Origin: Gammaproteobacteria bacterium UBA2679
GTDB taxonomy: Bacteria > Pseudomonadota > Gammaproteobacteria > Pseudomonadales > Oleiphilaceae
DNA length: 64,000 nucleotides
Reading direction: 5' to 3'
NCBI GenBank assembly: GCA_002354735.1
Contig: DEMD01000011.1
Coordinates: 124,001-188,000 of the forward strand
Shown here piece after piece: positions 19,396 through 26,956 of the stretch. The translations under genes were made by a program, and so were the position numbers. The notes beneath the pieces are model-generated. The model was not told where the DNA came from. It worked only from the letters and a program-made list of their open reading frames with translations, and made no database searches. How positions within the stretch are numbered: position 1 is the stretch's first letter; each line of letters opens with the position of its first letter.

Positions 19396-20214
19396 CTACT
19401 GTAAACCATACCGCCCCTGAATCTCCCGGTACGTCCCATCCCGAAGAATTTCAAACAGCGCCCAGTTGAAGCGCTCCACAAGATCTTCCAGTTCCGGTGC
19501 GCGACGCAAGACCAGGTAGGCCGCTTGTGTCGTGAGTGGCGGCGCCAGCGCTACCACATCTTCGATATCGAGCTGGCCGATGATATAGCGCCCAACATCG
19601 GCGTTAGTCAGCACACCGTCCACGCGGCCCAGCATTAGCATGCGAAAGCTCTGTGTATCTTCGGTGACCGGTTCGATGTCGATATGCCCGGCCTTTCGCG
19701 CTGCTTCGAAGGCGTCCGTGGTCTTGAAACCCCGGTTGACACCGATGCGTCTACCATAGAGAAAAGTAAGATCGTCGAACGCTATTTCGGTTGGCGACTT
19801 CAGGAAAACGGTATATTCGGTGATATGCATTGGCACGCCGGTGAAGTAGGCAAATGCCTCGCGTTCAGGGCTGTGAAAGTACGAAAATACGCAGTCCTGC
19901 TTGCCATTGGCGAGTTCCTTTTCCAGCCGTGTCCATGGCTTCAGCCTGATTTCAATATCGATATCCAGACGTCGACCAATTTCCCGAACGACATCGACAT
20001 CGATGCCGCGGATGCCCTGCGCGTCCTGAATCACGTAGGGCTGGTAGACAGTGCTGGAGCAGACAAGCTGACGGCGCGCTTCGTCAGCAGCGAGCGCGGG
20101 CGCACCGAATAGCAGCCAGAGACCGAGGGTGTGGCGGGTGCAGACCCCCGCCAGTACCTTACGCCATGGACAGACCATCCACCTTGAAGTCAGCATAATC
20201 GCTCCGGCCTTCAC
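19396..20214 (-). CDS. Periplasmic solute-binding protein, family 3 (amino-acid-binding type)
   Basis: The product, up to 272 residues, has a signal sequence ending in LLFGAPALAADEA and a bilobal SBP_bac_3 domain. Typical segments are QGIRGIDVDVVREIGRRLDI, WTRLEKELANGKQDCVF and GVNRGFKTTDAFEA, ending in EILRDGTYREIQGRYGLQ. Such proteins deliver amino acids to ABC permeases or act as ligand sensors; no permease or ATPase gene is nearby. The start is uncertain: in-frame ATGs occur at 20214, 20196 and 20178, all overlapping the 3' end of dadA. The overlap puts it in the same transcript as dadA and so under the glycine riboswitch, which makes glycine or a D-amino acid a reasonable guess for the ligand. 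Confidence 0.85.
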   Translation of the reverse strand: MKAGAIMLTSRWMVCPWRKVLAGVCTRHTLGLWLLFGAPALAADEARRQLVCSSTVYQPYVIQDAQGIRGIDVDVVREIGRRLDIDIEIRLKPWTRLEKELANGKQDCVFSYFHSPEREAFAYFTGVPMHITEYTVFLKSPTEIAFDDLTFLYGRRIGVNRGFKTTDAFEAARKAGHIDIEPVTEDTQSFRMLMLGRVDGVLTNADVGRYIIGQLDIEDVVALAPPLTTQAAYLVLRRAPELEDLVERFNWALFEILRDGTYREIQGRYGLQ

Positions 20215-21436
20215 TGATCAGGTCGGCCACCACTTTGCCGCTGCCGCAGCCCATGGTCCAACCCAGTGTGCCGTGGCCGGTGTTCAGCCACAGGTTCTTG
20301 TATCGGGTTTGCCCGAGGTACGGCATGTTTGATGGTGTTGTCGGGCGTAGACCGGCCCAGAATTGAGCCTGATCGTAGCCACCGGCCAGCGGAAATACCT
20401 TGCGGACATTGTTGACGATGGCTTCACAGCGATGCTTCACGACATTCTGGTCGTAACCAGAAAGTTCAGCGGTGCCGGCGACGCGGAGCTTGTTGCCAAG
20501 CCGGCTATAGACCAGTTTGAACTGGTCATCGGTGAGACTGGTGGTGGTAGCTTCGTCTGGGTTCTCCAGCGGAACAGTGATGGAGTACCCCTTGGCCGGA
20601 TAAATATTGAGATTGATGCCGAGCGGGCGCAGCAGCTGCGGTGAGAAGCTACCCATGCAGACCACGACATTACGGGCCTCGAGTATTTCTTCCTTGCCGC
20701 GGCGACGGATGACGACACGAACGCTTTCGCCCTTACTGTCACTGAACTTCTCAAGGCGCATGATCTCGGAGCTGTAGGCGAACTCGGTCCCCATACCCGC
20801 CGCGACATCGGCCAGCAGAGTCGTGTAGAGCTGGGCATTGCCGGATTCATCTTCGGCGGTGTAGGTCGCGCCGACGATGTCGTCCTTGATGTGCTTCAGC
20901 GTCGGTTCAATTTCGAGCACCTCCTCCTTGCTGACGACGCGGCGATTACAGCCGTACTCGCGCATCAGATCGGCAACGGGAATGGCGCTGTCATATTCCT
21001 TCTGGTCACGATAGAAGTGCAGGATGCCCTGAGTCTTCTGCTCGTACTGCAGGTCATGCCGTGCACGGACCTGCTGCAGCATGTCTCTGGAGAAGGTGGC
21101 GAGCTTGACGATATCGACGGTGTTCTTGCGGCTGCGCGCCGGCAGGCACTCATACAGCCAGCTGACCAGCCACTGCCACTGGTGTGGATCCATGCGCGGT
21201 CTGAACAGCAGGGGGGCATCGGGCTTGAGCAGCCATTGCAGCACTTTCAGTGGTGCAGACGGATTCGCCCAGGGTTCGGCGTGGGACACGGAAATCTGTC
21301 CGCCGTTGGCAAATGAGGTTTCGAGGGCAGGGCCAGGCTGACGGTCGACGACGAGCGTCTTGTGGCCTTTGCGGGCAAGCCAGTATGCGGTGTTGACGCC
21401 AACAATGCCTGCGCCGAGAACGATTGAATCATACAT
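20159..21436 (-). CDS. dadA: D-amino-acid dehydrogenase (DadA-type FAD oxidoreductase)
   Basis: The 425-residue product matches DadA in length and layout. It has an N-terminal FAD-binding Rossmann motif (VLGAGIVGVNTAYWLARKG), a substrate domain with EPTLKHIKDDIVGATYTAED, and a C-terminal GLRPTTPSNMPYLG and NTGHGTLGWTMGCGSGK. DadA oxidatively deaminates D-amino acids to keto acids at the inner face of the cytoplasmic membrane, passing electrons to the respiratory chain. The substrate here may include glycine or sarcosine, because a tandem glycine riboswitch precedes the gene (21501-21703). No alanine racemase gene (dadX) lies beside it. A binding-protein gene overlaps its 3' end. Confidence 0.93.
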   Translation of the reverse strand: MYDSIVLGAGIVGVNTAYWLARKGHKTLVVDRQPGPALETSFANGGQISVSHAEPWANPSAPLKVLQWLLKPDAPLLFRPRMDPHQWQWLVSWLYECLPARSRKNTVDIVKLATFSRDMLQQVRARHDLQYEQKTQGILHFYRDQKEYDSAIPVADLMREYGCNRRVVSKEEVLEIEPTLKHIKDDIVGATYTAEDESGNAQLYTTLLADVAAGMGTEFAYSSEIMRLEKFSDSKGESVRVVIRRRGKEEILEARNVVVCMGSFSPQLLRPLGINLNIYPAKGYSITVPLENPDEATTTSLTDDQFKLVYSRLGNKLRVAGTAELSGYDQNVVKHRCEAIVNNVRKVFPLAGGYDQAQFWAGLRPTTPSNMPYLGQTRYKNLWLNTGHGTLGWTMGCGSGKVVADLISEGRSDYADFKVDGLSMA

Positions 21437-21473
21437 ATGAGAGAAGCTCCGGATTCACTTCAAAAGATGAAAG

Positions 21474-21493
21474 CAGGCAAGTGCGTCTGCCTG
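21474..21493 (-). promoter_or_regulatory. Hairpin in the dadA leader, candidate riboswitch expression platform
   Basis: On the - strand CAGGCA (21493-21488) and TGCCTG (21479-21474) form a perfect 6-bp stem with an 8-nt loop, followed by the pyrimidine-rich CTTTCATCTTTTG. It sits between the end of the glycine aptamers and the dadA start codon (21436). It could be a weak terminator or act by translational control; the T-run is interrupted, so the mechanism is uncertain. Confidence 0.45.
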
Positions 21494-21500
21494 TTTGGGC

Positions 21501-21703
21501 TCCTCTGTCCGGTGACCTGAGAGTTTAGTCTGCGGGCGCAGACCTACCCCTTCGGTGTGTCTTCAACTGAGCATGACACTCTCCAGAGCCGATGCCGTTG
21601 CCATGGTCCACTTTGCCTGAGCGATTCCGAGCCGGTTGCGCCTTCGGCGTTCCTGCAGTTGCCCGATCAATTGATCGATCACTTGCAGAACACTCTCCCA
21701 TAC
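21501..21703 (-). promoter_or_regulatory. Tandem glycine riboswitch (gcvT-type), two aptamers
   Basis: The 399-bp gap 21437-21835 holds this element. Read on the - strand, aptamer 1 runs from GGGAGAGTGTTC (from 21699) through ACGCCGAAGGCGCAACC to CGCTCAGGCAAAGTGGACC. Aptamer 2 runs from CTCTGGAGAGTGTC (about 21588) through CACCGAAGGGGTAGG to AAACTCTCAGGTCACCGG and GGACAGAGG (ending 21501). The order GGAGAG, then CCGAAGGNG, then CTCAGG-n-GGAC, present twice with a short linker, is the hallmark of cooperative tandem glycine riboswitches. It lies 64 nt upstream of dadA, so glycine should control dadA and the overlapping binding-protein gene. Between 21704 and 21835 I see only likely promoter sequence. 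Confidence 0.9.
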
Positions 21704-21835
21704 CACGTATCATCGAATGTTAATCTTAGCACTCTTCGAACCAGCGGTCATCCGTGGCTATGTGTGATATTGATACATACCAGCCTGCTCTCGTAAGAAA
21801 GTAGTGAATGAAAACAACGTCTGTGAGGAAGTGAA

Positions 21836-22873
21836 ATGGAATATCGCCGTCTGGGCCAAACCGATATCGAAGTCAGTGCGCTGTGTCTGGGCACGATGAC
21901 CTGGGGTGAGCAGAATACCGAAGCCGAGGGCCACGAGCAGATCGACTACGCGCTATCGCAGGGGATCAATTTCCTCGATACCGCAGAGATGTACGCGGTG
22001 CCGCCGCGTGCCGAGACCTACGGCCGAACCGAAGAGATTATCGGCACATGGCTGAAGAAGACTGGCCGCCGCAAGGACATCATTCTGGCGAGCAAGGTGG
22101 CCGGACCCGGACCCGCCTGGATTCGTGGCAAGAGCGCGACGATCGACCGGCCCAATATCAAGGCTGCGCTGGATGAGAGCCTCAAGCGCCTGCAGACCGA
22201 TTATATCGACCTGTATCAGCTGCACTGGCCGAACCGCGGCTCGTATCACTTCGGTCGCCAGTGGGACTTCACGCCGGGATTCGAGCGGGAAGAGGTTATC
22301 GCCAATTTCGTTGAGGTGCTGGAGACTCTGGGGGAGGAGATCAAGGCCGGGAGGATTCGCCATGTAGGGCTCAGCAACGAAAGCGCCTGGGGCATGATGC
22401 AGTACCTGCAGCTGGCCGAAGCGCGCCAGCTGCCGAGGATGGTCTCGATCCAGAACGAATACAGCTTGCTCTGTCGTCTGTTCGAGCCTGACCTGGTCGA
22501 AGCGAGCATGGCTGAAAACTGCGGACTACTGGCCTGGTCACCGCTCGCCTCGGGCATGCTGTCCGGGAAATATCGCAATGGTCAGCGTCCCGCTGGCAGT
22601 CGCTGGACCCTGCTGGAGAAACCGCCGAGAGATAATCCCCCGGCCCATGAGGCGGTGAACCAGTACATGCAGGTGGCGGAGAAACACGGTCTGGATGTAT
22701 GCCAGATGGCGCTGGCTTTCGTAACCAGCCGCCCTTTCGTGACGTCGAATATTATCGGCGCGACCACTATGGCTCAGCTCAAGAGCAACATCGCCTCTGC
22801 TGATGTAAAACTGAGCGAGTCAGTGCTGGACGACATCGCTGACGTGTATCGTCGACATCCGATGCCGTACTGA
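21836..22873 (+). CDS. tas: NADP(H)-dependent aldo/keto reductase, Tas family
   Basis: The 345-residue product follows E. coli Tas closely along its length: MEYRRLGQTDIEVSALCLGT, then MTWGEQNTEAEGHEQIDYA, INFLDTAEMYAVPPRAETYG, LKRLQTDYIDLYQLHWP, IRHVGLSNESAWGMMQYL and FVTSNIIGATTMAQLKSNI. Catalytic Asp and Tyr lie in DTAEMY and the Lys in LASKVAGPG, as in the (beta/alpha)8 AKR fold. The physiological substrate of Tas is not established. The gene starts after GAGGAAGTGAA and stands alone on the + strand, divergent from the riboswitch-dadA unit. Confidence 0.92.
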   Translation: MEYRRLGQTDIEVSALCLGTMTWGEQNTEAEGHEQIDYALSQGINFLDTAEMYAVPPRAETYGRTEEIIGTWLKKTGRRKDIILASKVAGPGPAWIRGKSATIDRPNIKAALDESLKRLQTDYIDLYQLHWPNRGSYHFGRQWDFTPGFEREEVIANFVEVLETLGEEIKAGRIRHVGLSNESAWGMMQYLQLAEARQLPRMVSIQNEYSLLCRLFEPDLVEASMAENCGLLAWSPLASGMLSGKYRNGQRPAGSRWTLLEKPPRDNPPAHEAVNQYMQVAEKHGLDVCQMALAFVTSRPFVTSNIIGATTMAQLKSNIASADVKLSESVLDDIADVYRRHPMPY

Positions 22874-22895
22874 GCCAGGCCTGAAAAGGTGCTTC

Positions 22896-23333
22896 TCAGG
22901 CGGTATGCTGGGCCGGCACCTTTTTCTTGTTGACGATCTGATGACACATTTTCTTCAGAATGCGTCGCCTTGACACGACACCGAGCACCTGGCCATGATC
23001 GTCGACGACCGGGTAGATCTTCGGTTTGTGAGCGCACATTTGCGAGGCCAGGTCGTTCAGTGACAGGTCCCGCTTTACGGTAAGCACGTCGGTACGCATC
23101 ACGTCTGCAACCGTCGCGCTCTGCTCATCGAAGTAAAACACCTGGTTCACCGCGTTCAGACAATCCTGCTCGGATATCCAGCCCTCCAGGCGCCCGTCCT
23201 TGTCGACTACCGGCCCGCCGAGCAGCTCGTTCTCACATAAGAGATTGGCTGCTTCTATCACCGGCATAGTGGCCTTGAAGGCAACATATTGTCGCGACAT
23301 GCAGTCTTCGACTTTGAGTGTATCCTCAACCAT
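22896..23333 (-). CDS. CBS-domain pair protein
   Basis: The 145-residue product consists almost entirely of two CBS motifs: VEDCMSRQYVAFKATMPVIE with LGGPVVDKDGRLEGWISEQD, and VADVMRTDVLTVKRDLSLND with KIYPVVDDHGQVLGVVSRR. Such stand-alone pairs bind adenine nucleotides or similar ligands and act as regulatory modules, usually as dimers. No target enzyme is suggested by the neighbours (a Tas reductase convergent, an IMPase upstream after 130 bp). The tail is basic (RRRILKKMCHQIVNKKKVP). Confidence 0.88.
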   Translation of the reverse strand: MVEDTLKVEDCMSRQYVAFKATMPVIEAANLLCENELLGGPVVDKDGRLEGWISEQDCLNAVNQVFYFDEQSATVADVMRTDVLTVKRDLSLNDLASQMCAHKPKIYPVVDDHGQVLGVVSRRRILKKMCHQIVNKKKVPAQHTA

Positions 23334-23463
23334 GGTCTGTGCTCCTTCCGTTATACGCGTCCGGGTTGATTAAACGGTTTCGGCTCGATGCCTCGGCTTG
23401 TTCCAATCGGCCTTTCCCTACTATACGGAATTTCAGGCCTCATGTACTCGATCTTGAGCGGTA

Positions 23464-24351
23464 TCAGGCACTCGACGCTGAAGCCTGCAGCAACCGTTGC
23501 ATGGCATCGAACAATGCAGGTGTGCTCATGAGCCGATGATCACCATGCAGAAGCTCACACCTGCCAGGCGGCGGAGCTTCGTGAAAACCGCTGCGTCCAC
23601 CAGCTTCGGTCAGGATCAACAGGCCAGCGGCATAGTCCCAGGGTTTGATGGACTCGTAATACGCATCGAAGCGCCCGCAGGCTACCCAGCAGATATCTAG
23701 CGCCGCAGAGCCCAGGCGCCGCAGACCGCCGCAGTGTGTGGCGACAGCAGACAAACGCCGCATGATGGGTTCGATATTGCGCTGATCGTAGGGGAATCCA
23801 GTGGCAATGAGCGATCGTGACAGATCTGTCTTGTCGCTGACGCTGATTCGCCGGTTGCTCAGCTCGTTATCCAGGCCTCGCTTCAGCAGGTAAGCCCCTC
23901 CTTTTTCGCAGGCATAAAAGACTTCGCGCAGGAAGGGTGCATAGACTACCGCCGCGCGGAGCTCGCCGCCTTCGGCGAAGCCTATCGAAACGGCACTCTG
24001 AAAGTGACCATAGGCGTAGTTGACGGTGCCGTCGATGGGGTCGATGATCCATGTTGGCGCCTCGAGGCCGCTTAGGCTCTCGACATCGTTATGCGTTTCT
24101 TCGCTGAGAATGGCGTGATCGGGAAAGCGTTCACGAATCATGCTCACGATCAGCTTGTCAGCGGCGATATCGGCCGAGGTGACCAATTCCATATGGTCCT
24201 TTGTGTCGAGACTCAGTTCGCCGTTTTCACGGGCGTCGACGATTTCTTCTCCGGCTGCCCGGGCCGCGGCCCAGGCCAGTTCGAGTTGTGGTCGCCACTG
24301 GCTACGGGCCAGATCTGGTTCGAGTGGCAGTGATTCAGGAAATATGTGCAC
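23464..24351 (-). CDS. Inositol-monophosphatase family protein
   Basis: GTG 24351, preceded by GAGGAG at 5-6 nt, gives 295 residues; the frame is open further upstream but that part lies inside the amidase gene. The metal-dependent phosphatase signature is complete: AILSEET, WIIDPIDGTVNYAYG and WDYAAGLLILTEAGG. The family includes SuhB, CysQ and histidinol-phosphatase types, and the sequence alone does not settle which. It overlaps the 3' end of the amidase gene, so the two are probably co-transcribed. An extra approximately 35-residue helical N-terminal segment precedes the family core. Confidence 0.9.
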   Translation of the reverse strand: MHIFPESLPLEPDLARSQWRPQLELAWAAARAAGEEIVDARENGELSLDTKDHMELVTSADIAADKLIVSMIRERFPDHAILSEETHNDVESLSGLEAPTWIIDPIDGTVNYAYGHFQSAVSIGFAEGGELRAAVVYAPFLREVFYACEKGGAYLLKRGLDNELSNRRISVSDKTDLSRSLIATGFPYDQRNIEPIMRRLSAVATHCGGLRRLGSAALDICWVACGRFDAYYESIKPWDYAAGLLILTEAGGRSGFHEAPPPGRCELLHGDHRLMSTPALFDAMQRLLQASASSA

Positions 24352-25891
24352 GGTTGCTCCTCTGTTGCGTGGCAGGGGCCAGTAGTGGGGTGTTTTCAAG
24401 CAGGGCGCCGCTGGCCTCGAGCTCCGCTGCCAATGCCAGTAAGTCACCCTCATGGCCGAGTTCTGCCGAAAACTGCACGCCTACCGGCAGGCCATTCTGA
24501 TCCAGTGAAATGGGCAGGGAGATGGCCGGCGTACCTGCGATATTATCAGCCGGTGTAAAGCATGCGAACTTGCGCAGCCGGCTCTCTAGCGTGGCGAAGG
24601 GCAGGTTTGGTGCCAGGTGCCCTGCTTTTGGTACCACCTGGCCGAGGGTGGGGCAAAGCAGCACGTCATAGTCCTTGAACAGGCGACGATAGTTGAGGGC
24701 AAACTGGCGCAGCGATCGCATGCTGGCCGGTAGCTTCCAGAAACGTCGCATGAAGTGCAGGGCCAGCGCGTTCGTCATGGGCTCCAGTCGATTGGCACTG
24801 AAGTCAGGCATCTGTAGCGGATTGCGTTGCCCGTTCAGCAGTCGAACCGGCGTGGTACCGGCCAGGCGCACGGATGCGGCCAGCATCGACCAGTACAGTA
24901 GAAAATCATGCCCGAACGCGGCAGTGGCGGGATTGTCGATATGGCTGACACGGTGACCGAGTTTGCGACAGGCAGTGACCATGCCCTGAACGCTGTCTAC
25001 GCAGGCGTTATCGGCCTGTTCACCGTCAGGCCGGCGGGTGAACGTGGCAATGCGCAGGCGCCTGCCGATGGGGGCCGACACATGACCTATCGCCTTGAGA
25101 CCGAGGTCGACGCCGTGTCTCGGGTCGCCGTGCCGGCTGGCCTGCTGCTCATCTGCCTGAGCGAGTACCTTTGCCATGGAAGTACGCCGCTCCAGCGCGG
25201 CAAACACCAGCGCGGTGTCACGCACCGAGCGCGTCAGGATGCCTTCGGTTACGATCTGCAAAGGCAGGTTCTTCGCCAGATAGGGCAGCGGCAGTCGCCC
25301 CAGGGAAGGCTTCAGGCCAACGAGGCCGCAACAGGCCGCGGGTATGCGAATCGAGCCGCCACCATCGTTGGCATGGGCAGCCGGCACCACCCCAGCTGCG
25401 ACCAGCGCAGCGCTGCCGCCCGACGAGCCGCCGGCAATATAGCTGGTATGCCAGGGGTTGGCGGTATGACCGCGGACAATCTCATCCACACCTGTGGTCT
25501 GACTGTATTCTGTCGTGGCCGTGAGTCCGAATTCAGGCAGGGTCGTCTTGGCGATGGGCCGAAAGCCTGTGGTCGCAAATTCATCGACGATGGGCGCGTT
25601 GTGTCGCGCTGGTGTGCCGCTGAAGGCGATACTGCCATGAGTCGTCGGCAGGCCGGCCACATTCGTATTGTCCTTGATGGCGAAGGGCAGGGTATGCTCA
25701 TCGAGATCGGTCGGCAGGGGGACTGGACATGTGGCGGCATGCAGGTCTTCCGCCAAAGCAAGCCGCTCGTGTGCGGCAACGAAGAGCTCAGCCGCGCTGA
25801 GGCTGCCAGCCGCCAGTCGCTCGAGCAGGTCTGTACAGTCATCCGTGCCCAGTGCATCCTTGGTGAAAAGCTTCACTTCATGTGCTGCCAT
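24335..25891 (-). CDS. Amidase-signature family hydrolase
   Basis: ATG 25891 gives 518 residues and leaves a 37-bp divergent gap to thiD. The amidase signature is complete: catalytic Lys in [18 protein letters not shown] and the Ser pair in [16 protein letters not shown] with [20 protein letters not shown]. The C-terminal part ([24 protein letters not shown]) is as in GatA-like amidases. There is no gatB/gatC neighbour and the middle region is long, so a catabolic amidase, for example of the 6-aminohexanoate-dimer hydrolase type, is more likely than GatA. The substrate is unknown. It shares a transcript with the IMPase-family gene downstream. Confidence 0.9.
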   Translation of the reverse strand: MAAHEVKLFTKDALGTDDCTDLLERLAAGSLSAAELFVAAHERLALAEDLHAATCPVPLPTDLDEHTLPFAIKDNTNVAGLPTTHGSIAFSGTPARHNAPIVDEFATTGFRPIAKTTLPEFGLTATTEYSQTTGVDEIVRGHTANPWHTSYIAGGSSGGSAALVAAGVVPAAHANDGGGSIRIPAACCGLVGLKPSLGRLPLPYLAKNLPLQIVTEGILTRSVRDTALVFAALERRTSMAKVLAQADEQQASRHGDPRHGVDLGLKAIGHVSAPIGRRLRIATFTRRPDGEQADNACVDSVQGMVTACRKLGHRVSHIDNPATAAFGHDFLLYWSMLAASVRLAGTTPVRLLNGQRNPLQMPDFSANRLEPMTNALALHFMRRFWKLPASMRSLRQFALNYRRLFKDYDVLLCPTLGQVVPKAGHLAPNLPFATLESRLRKFACFTPADNIAGTPAISLPISLDQNGLPVGVQFSAELGHEGDLLALAAELEASGALLENTPLLAPATQQRSNRAHIS

Positions 25892-25928
25892 ATCGTGCCA
25901 TTCCCGCTTAGATGAATAGGAGTACGCA

Positions 25929-26903
25929 GTGTCTTCAGGAAAAGACGTTTCGAGTGTAAAGCGCAATCAGGCGCATCACACTGAGCAAAGCGCTCAGCTG
26001 GCCATGCCAGTTGCGTTAACGATCGCGGGCTCAGATAGCGGCGGTGGCGCGGGCATACAGGCAGACATCAAGTCCTTCTCGGCGCTCGGCGTATATGGAG
26101 CCTCCGTACTGACGGCTACGACCGCGCAGAATACCCGCGCAGTCACCGATATCCACGATCTGCCACAGGCGCATATACAAGCCCAGATGGCCGCTGTGTT
26201 CGACGACCTTGATGTGAGGGCGATCAAGACCGGCATGCTTGGGCGTGCTGCCGTCGTTGCAACAGTTGCCGACGGACTTCGGCGCTTTCTTGATGTGCAT
26301 GCGGACGTGCCGCTGATTGTCGATCCGGTGATGGTGGCCAAGAGCGGCGACATGTTGCTGGCCAGCGATGCGGTATCGGCAATGATGGCGCAGCTCCTGC
26401 CGCTCGCGACACTGGTGACACCGAATTTGCCAGAAGCGCTCACATTGCTGGCAGCATCTGATCCTGAGCGAGCGCAGCAACTGGAGATTCCACTTGGCTC
26501 GGCGACCACTGTGCCGCAATTGGCCGCCCAGCTCGAGGTCATTGCTCGAGCACTCGCTTCAGAAATTGGTGTGCCCGTATTGCTGAAGGGCGGACATCTC
26601 AACGACTACAGTTCAAATCTGCCGGCCGATGCCGAACTGCCGGTCATCGATGTACTGGTCGAGTGCCAGGAGGCAACGCTGTTCAGCTCGAAGCGAATCG
26701 CGACCAGTAACACCCATGGTACCGGGTGTACGCTCTCGGCGGCGATCGCAGCCCGTCTTGCGCTCGGTGACGAGCTCAAGCAGGCGGTGGCCGCGGCCCG
26801 CGACTATCTGCATGGAGCCATCGCTGCGGCGGATCAGCTGCACATCGGCTCAGGCCATGGGCCGGTTCATCATTTTTACGCGATGCTGCGGCAGCAGCGG
26901 TGA
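25929..26903 (+). CDS. thiD: Hydroxymethylpyrimidine/phosphomethylpyrimidine kinase ThiD
   Basis: ThiD phosphorylates HMP and HMP-P in thiamine synthesis. The ribokinase-fold motifs are clear: ALTIAGSDSGGGAGIQADIK, YGASVLTATTAQNTRAV, IVDPVMVAKSGD, VTPNLPEA and THGTGCTLSAAIAARLA. GTG 25929 has TAGGAG at 25917-25922. The 324 residues exceed the usual length of about 265, through a 25-residue N-terminal extension and an insertion at about residues 175-255 (ASDPERAQQLEIPLGSATTV and following). No other thi gene and no TPP riboswitch is visible; the leader is too short for one. Confidence 0.93.
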   Translation: MSSGKDVSSVKRNQAHHTEQSAQLAMPVALTIAGSDSGGGAGIQADIKSFSALGVYGASVLTATTAQNTRAVTDIHDLPQAHIQAQMAAVFDDLDVRAIKTGMLGRAAVVATVADGLRRFLDVHADVPLIVDPVMVAKSGDMLLASDAVSAMMAQLLPLATLVTPNLPEALTLLAASDPERAQQLEIPLGSATTVPQLAAQLEVIARALASEIGVPVLLKGGHLNDYSSNLPADAELPVIDVLVECQEATLFSSKRIATSNTHGTGCTLSAAIAARLALGDELKQAVAAARDYLHGAIAAADQLHIGSGHGPVHHFYAMLRQQR

Positions 26904-26932
26904 AGCGAGGGCGGATCTGACGCGATCACTTC

Positions 26933-26956
26933 GACGCCGTCACTTTGGACGGCGTC
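26933..26956. terminator. Hairpin between convergent thiD and the hybrid kinase gene
   Basis: GACGCCGTC (26933-26941) and GACGGCGTC (26948-26956) form a perfect 9-bp stem with a 6-nt loop. The right arm runs into the stop codon of the kinase gene (26955-26957). No T-run follows on either strand, so it may slow or stabilise transcripts rather than terminate them alone. Confidence 0.5.

Noticed and set aside
21525..21713. 62-residue open frame on the - strand upstream of dadA
   Set aside because: It coincides with the tandem glycine aptamers; the sequence constraint is explained by RNA structure.
24908..25915. 335-residue open frame on the + strand
   Set aside because: It lies wholly antisense to the amidase gene, which has complete catalytic motifs; the + strand translation has no recognisable domain and reflects codon bias.
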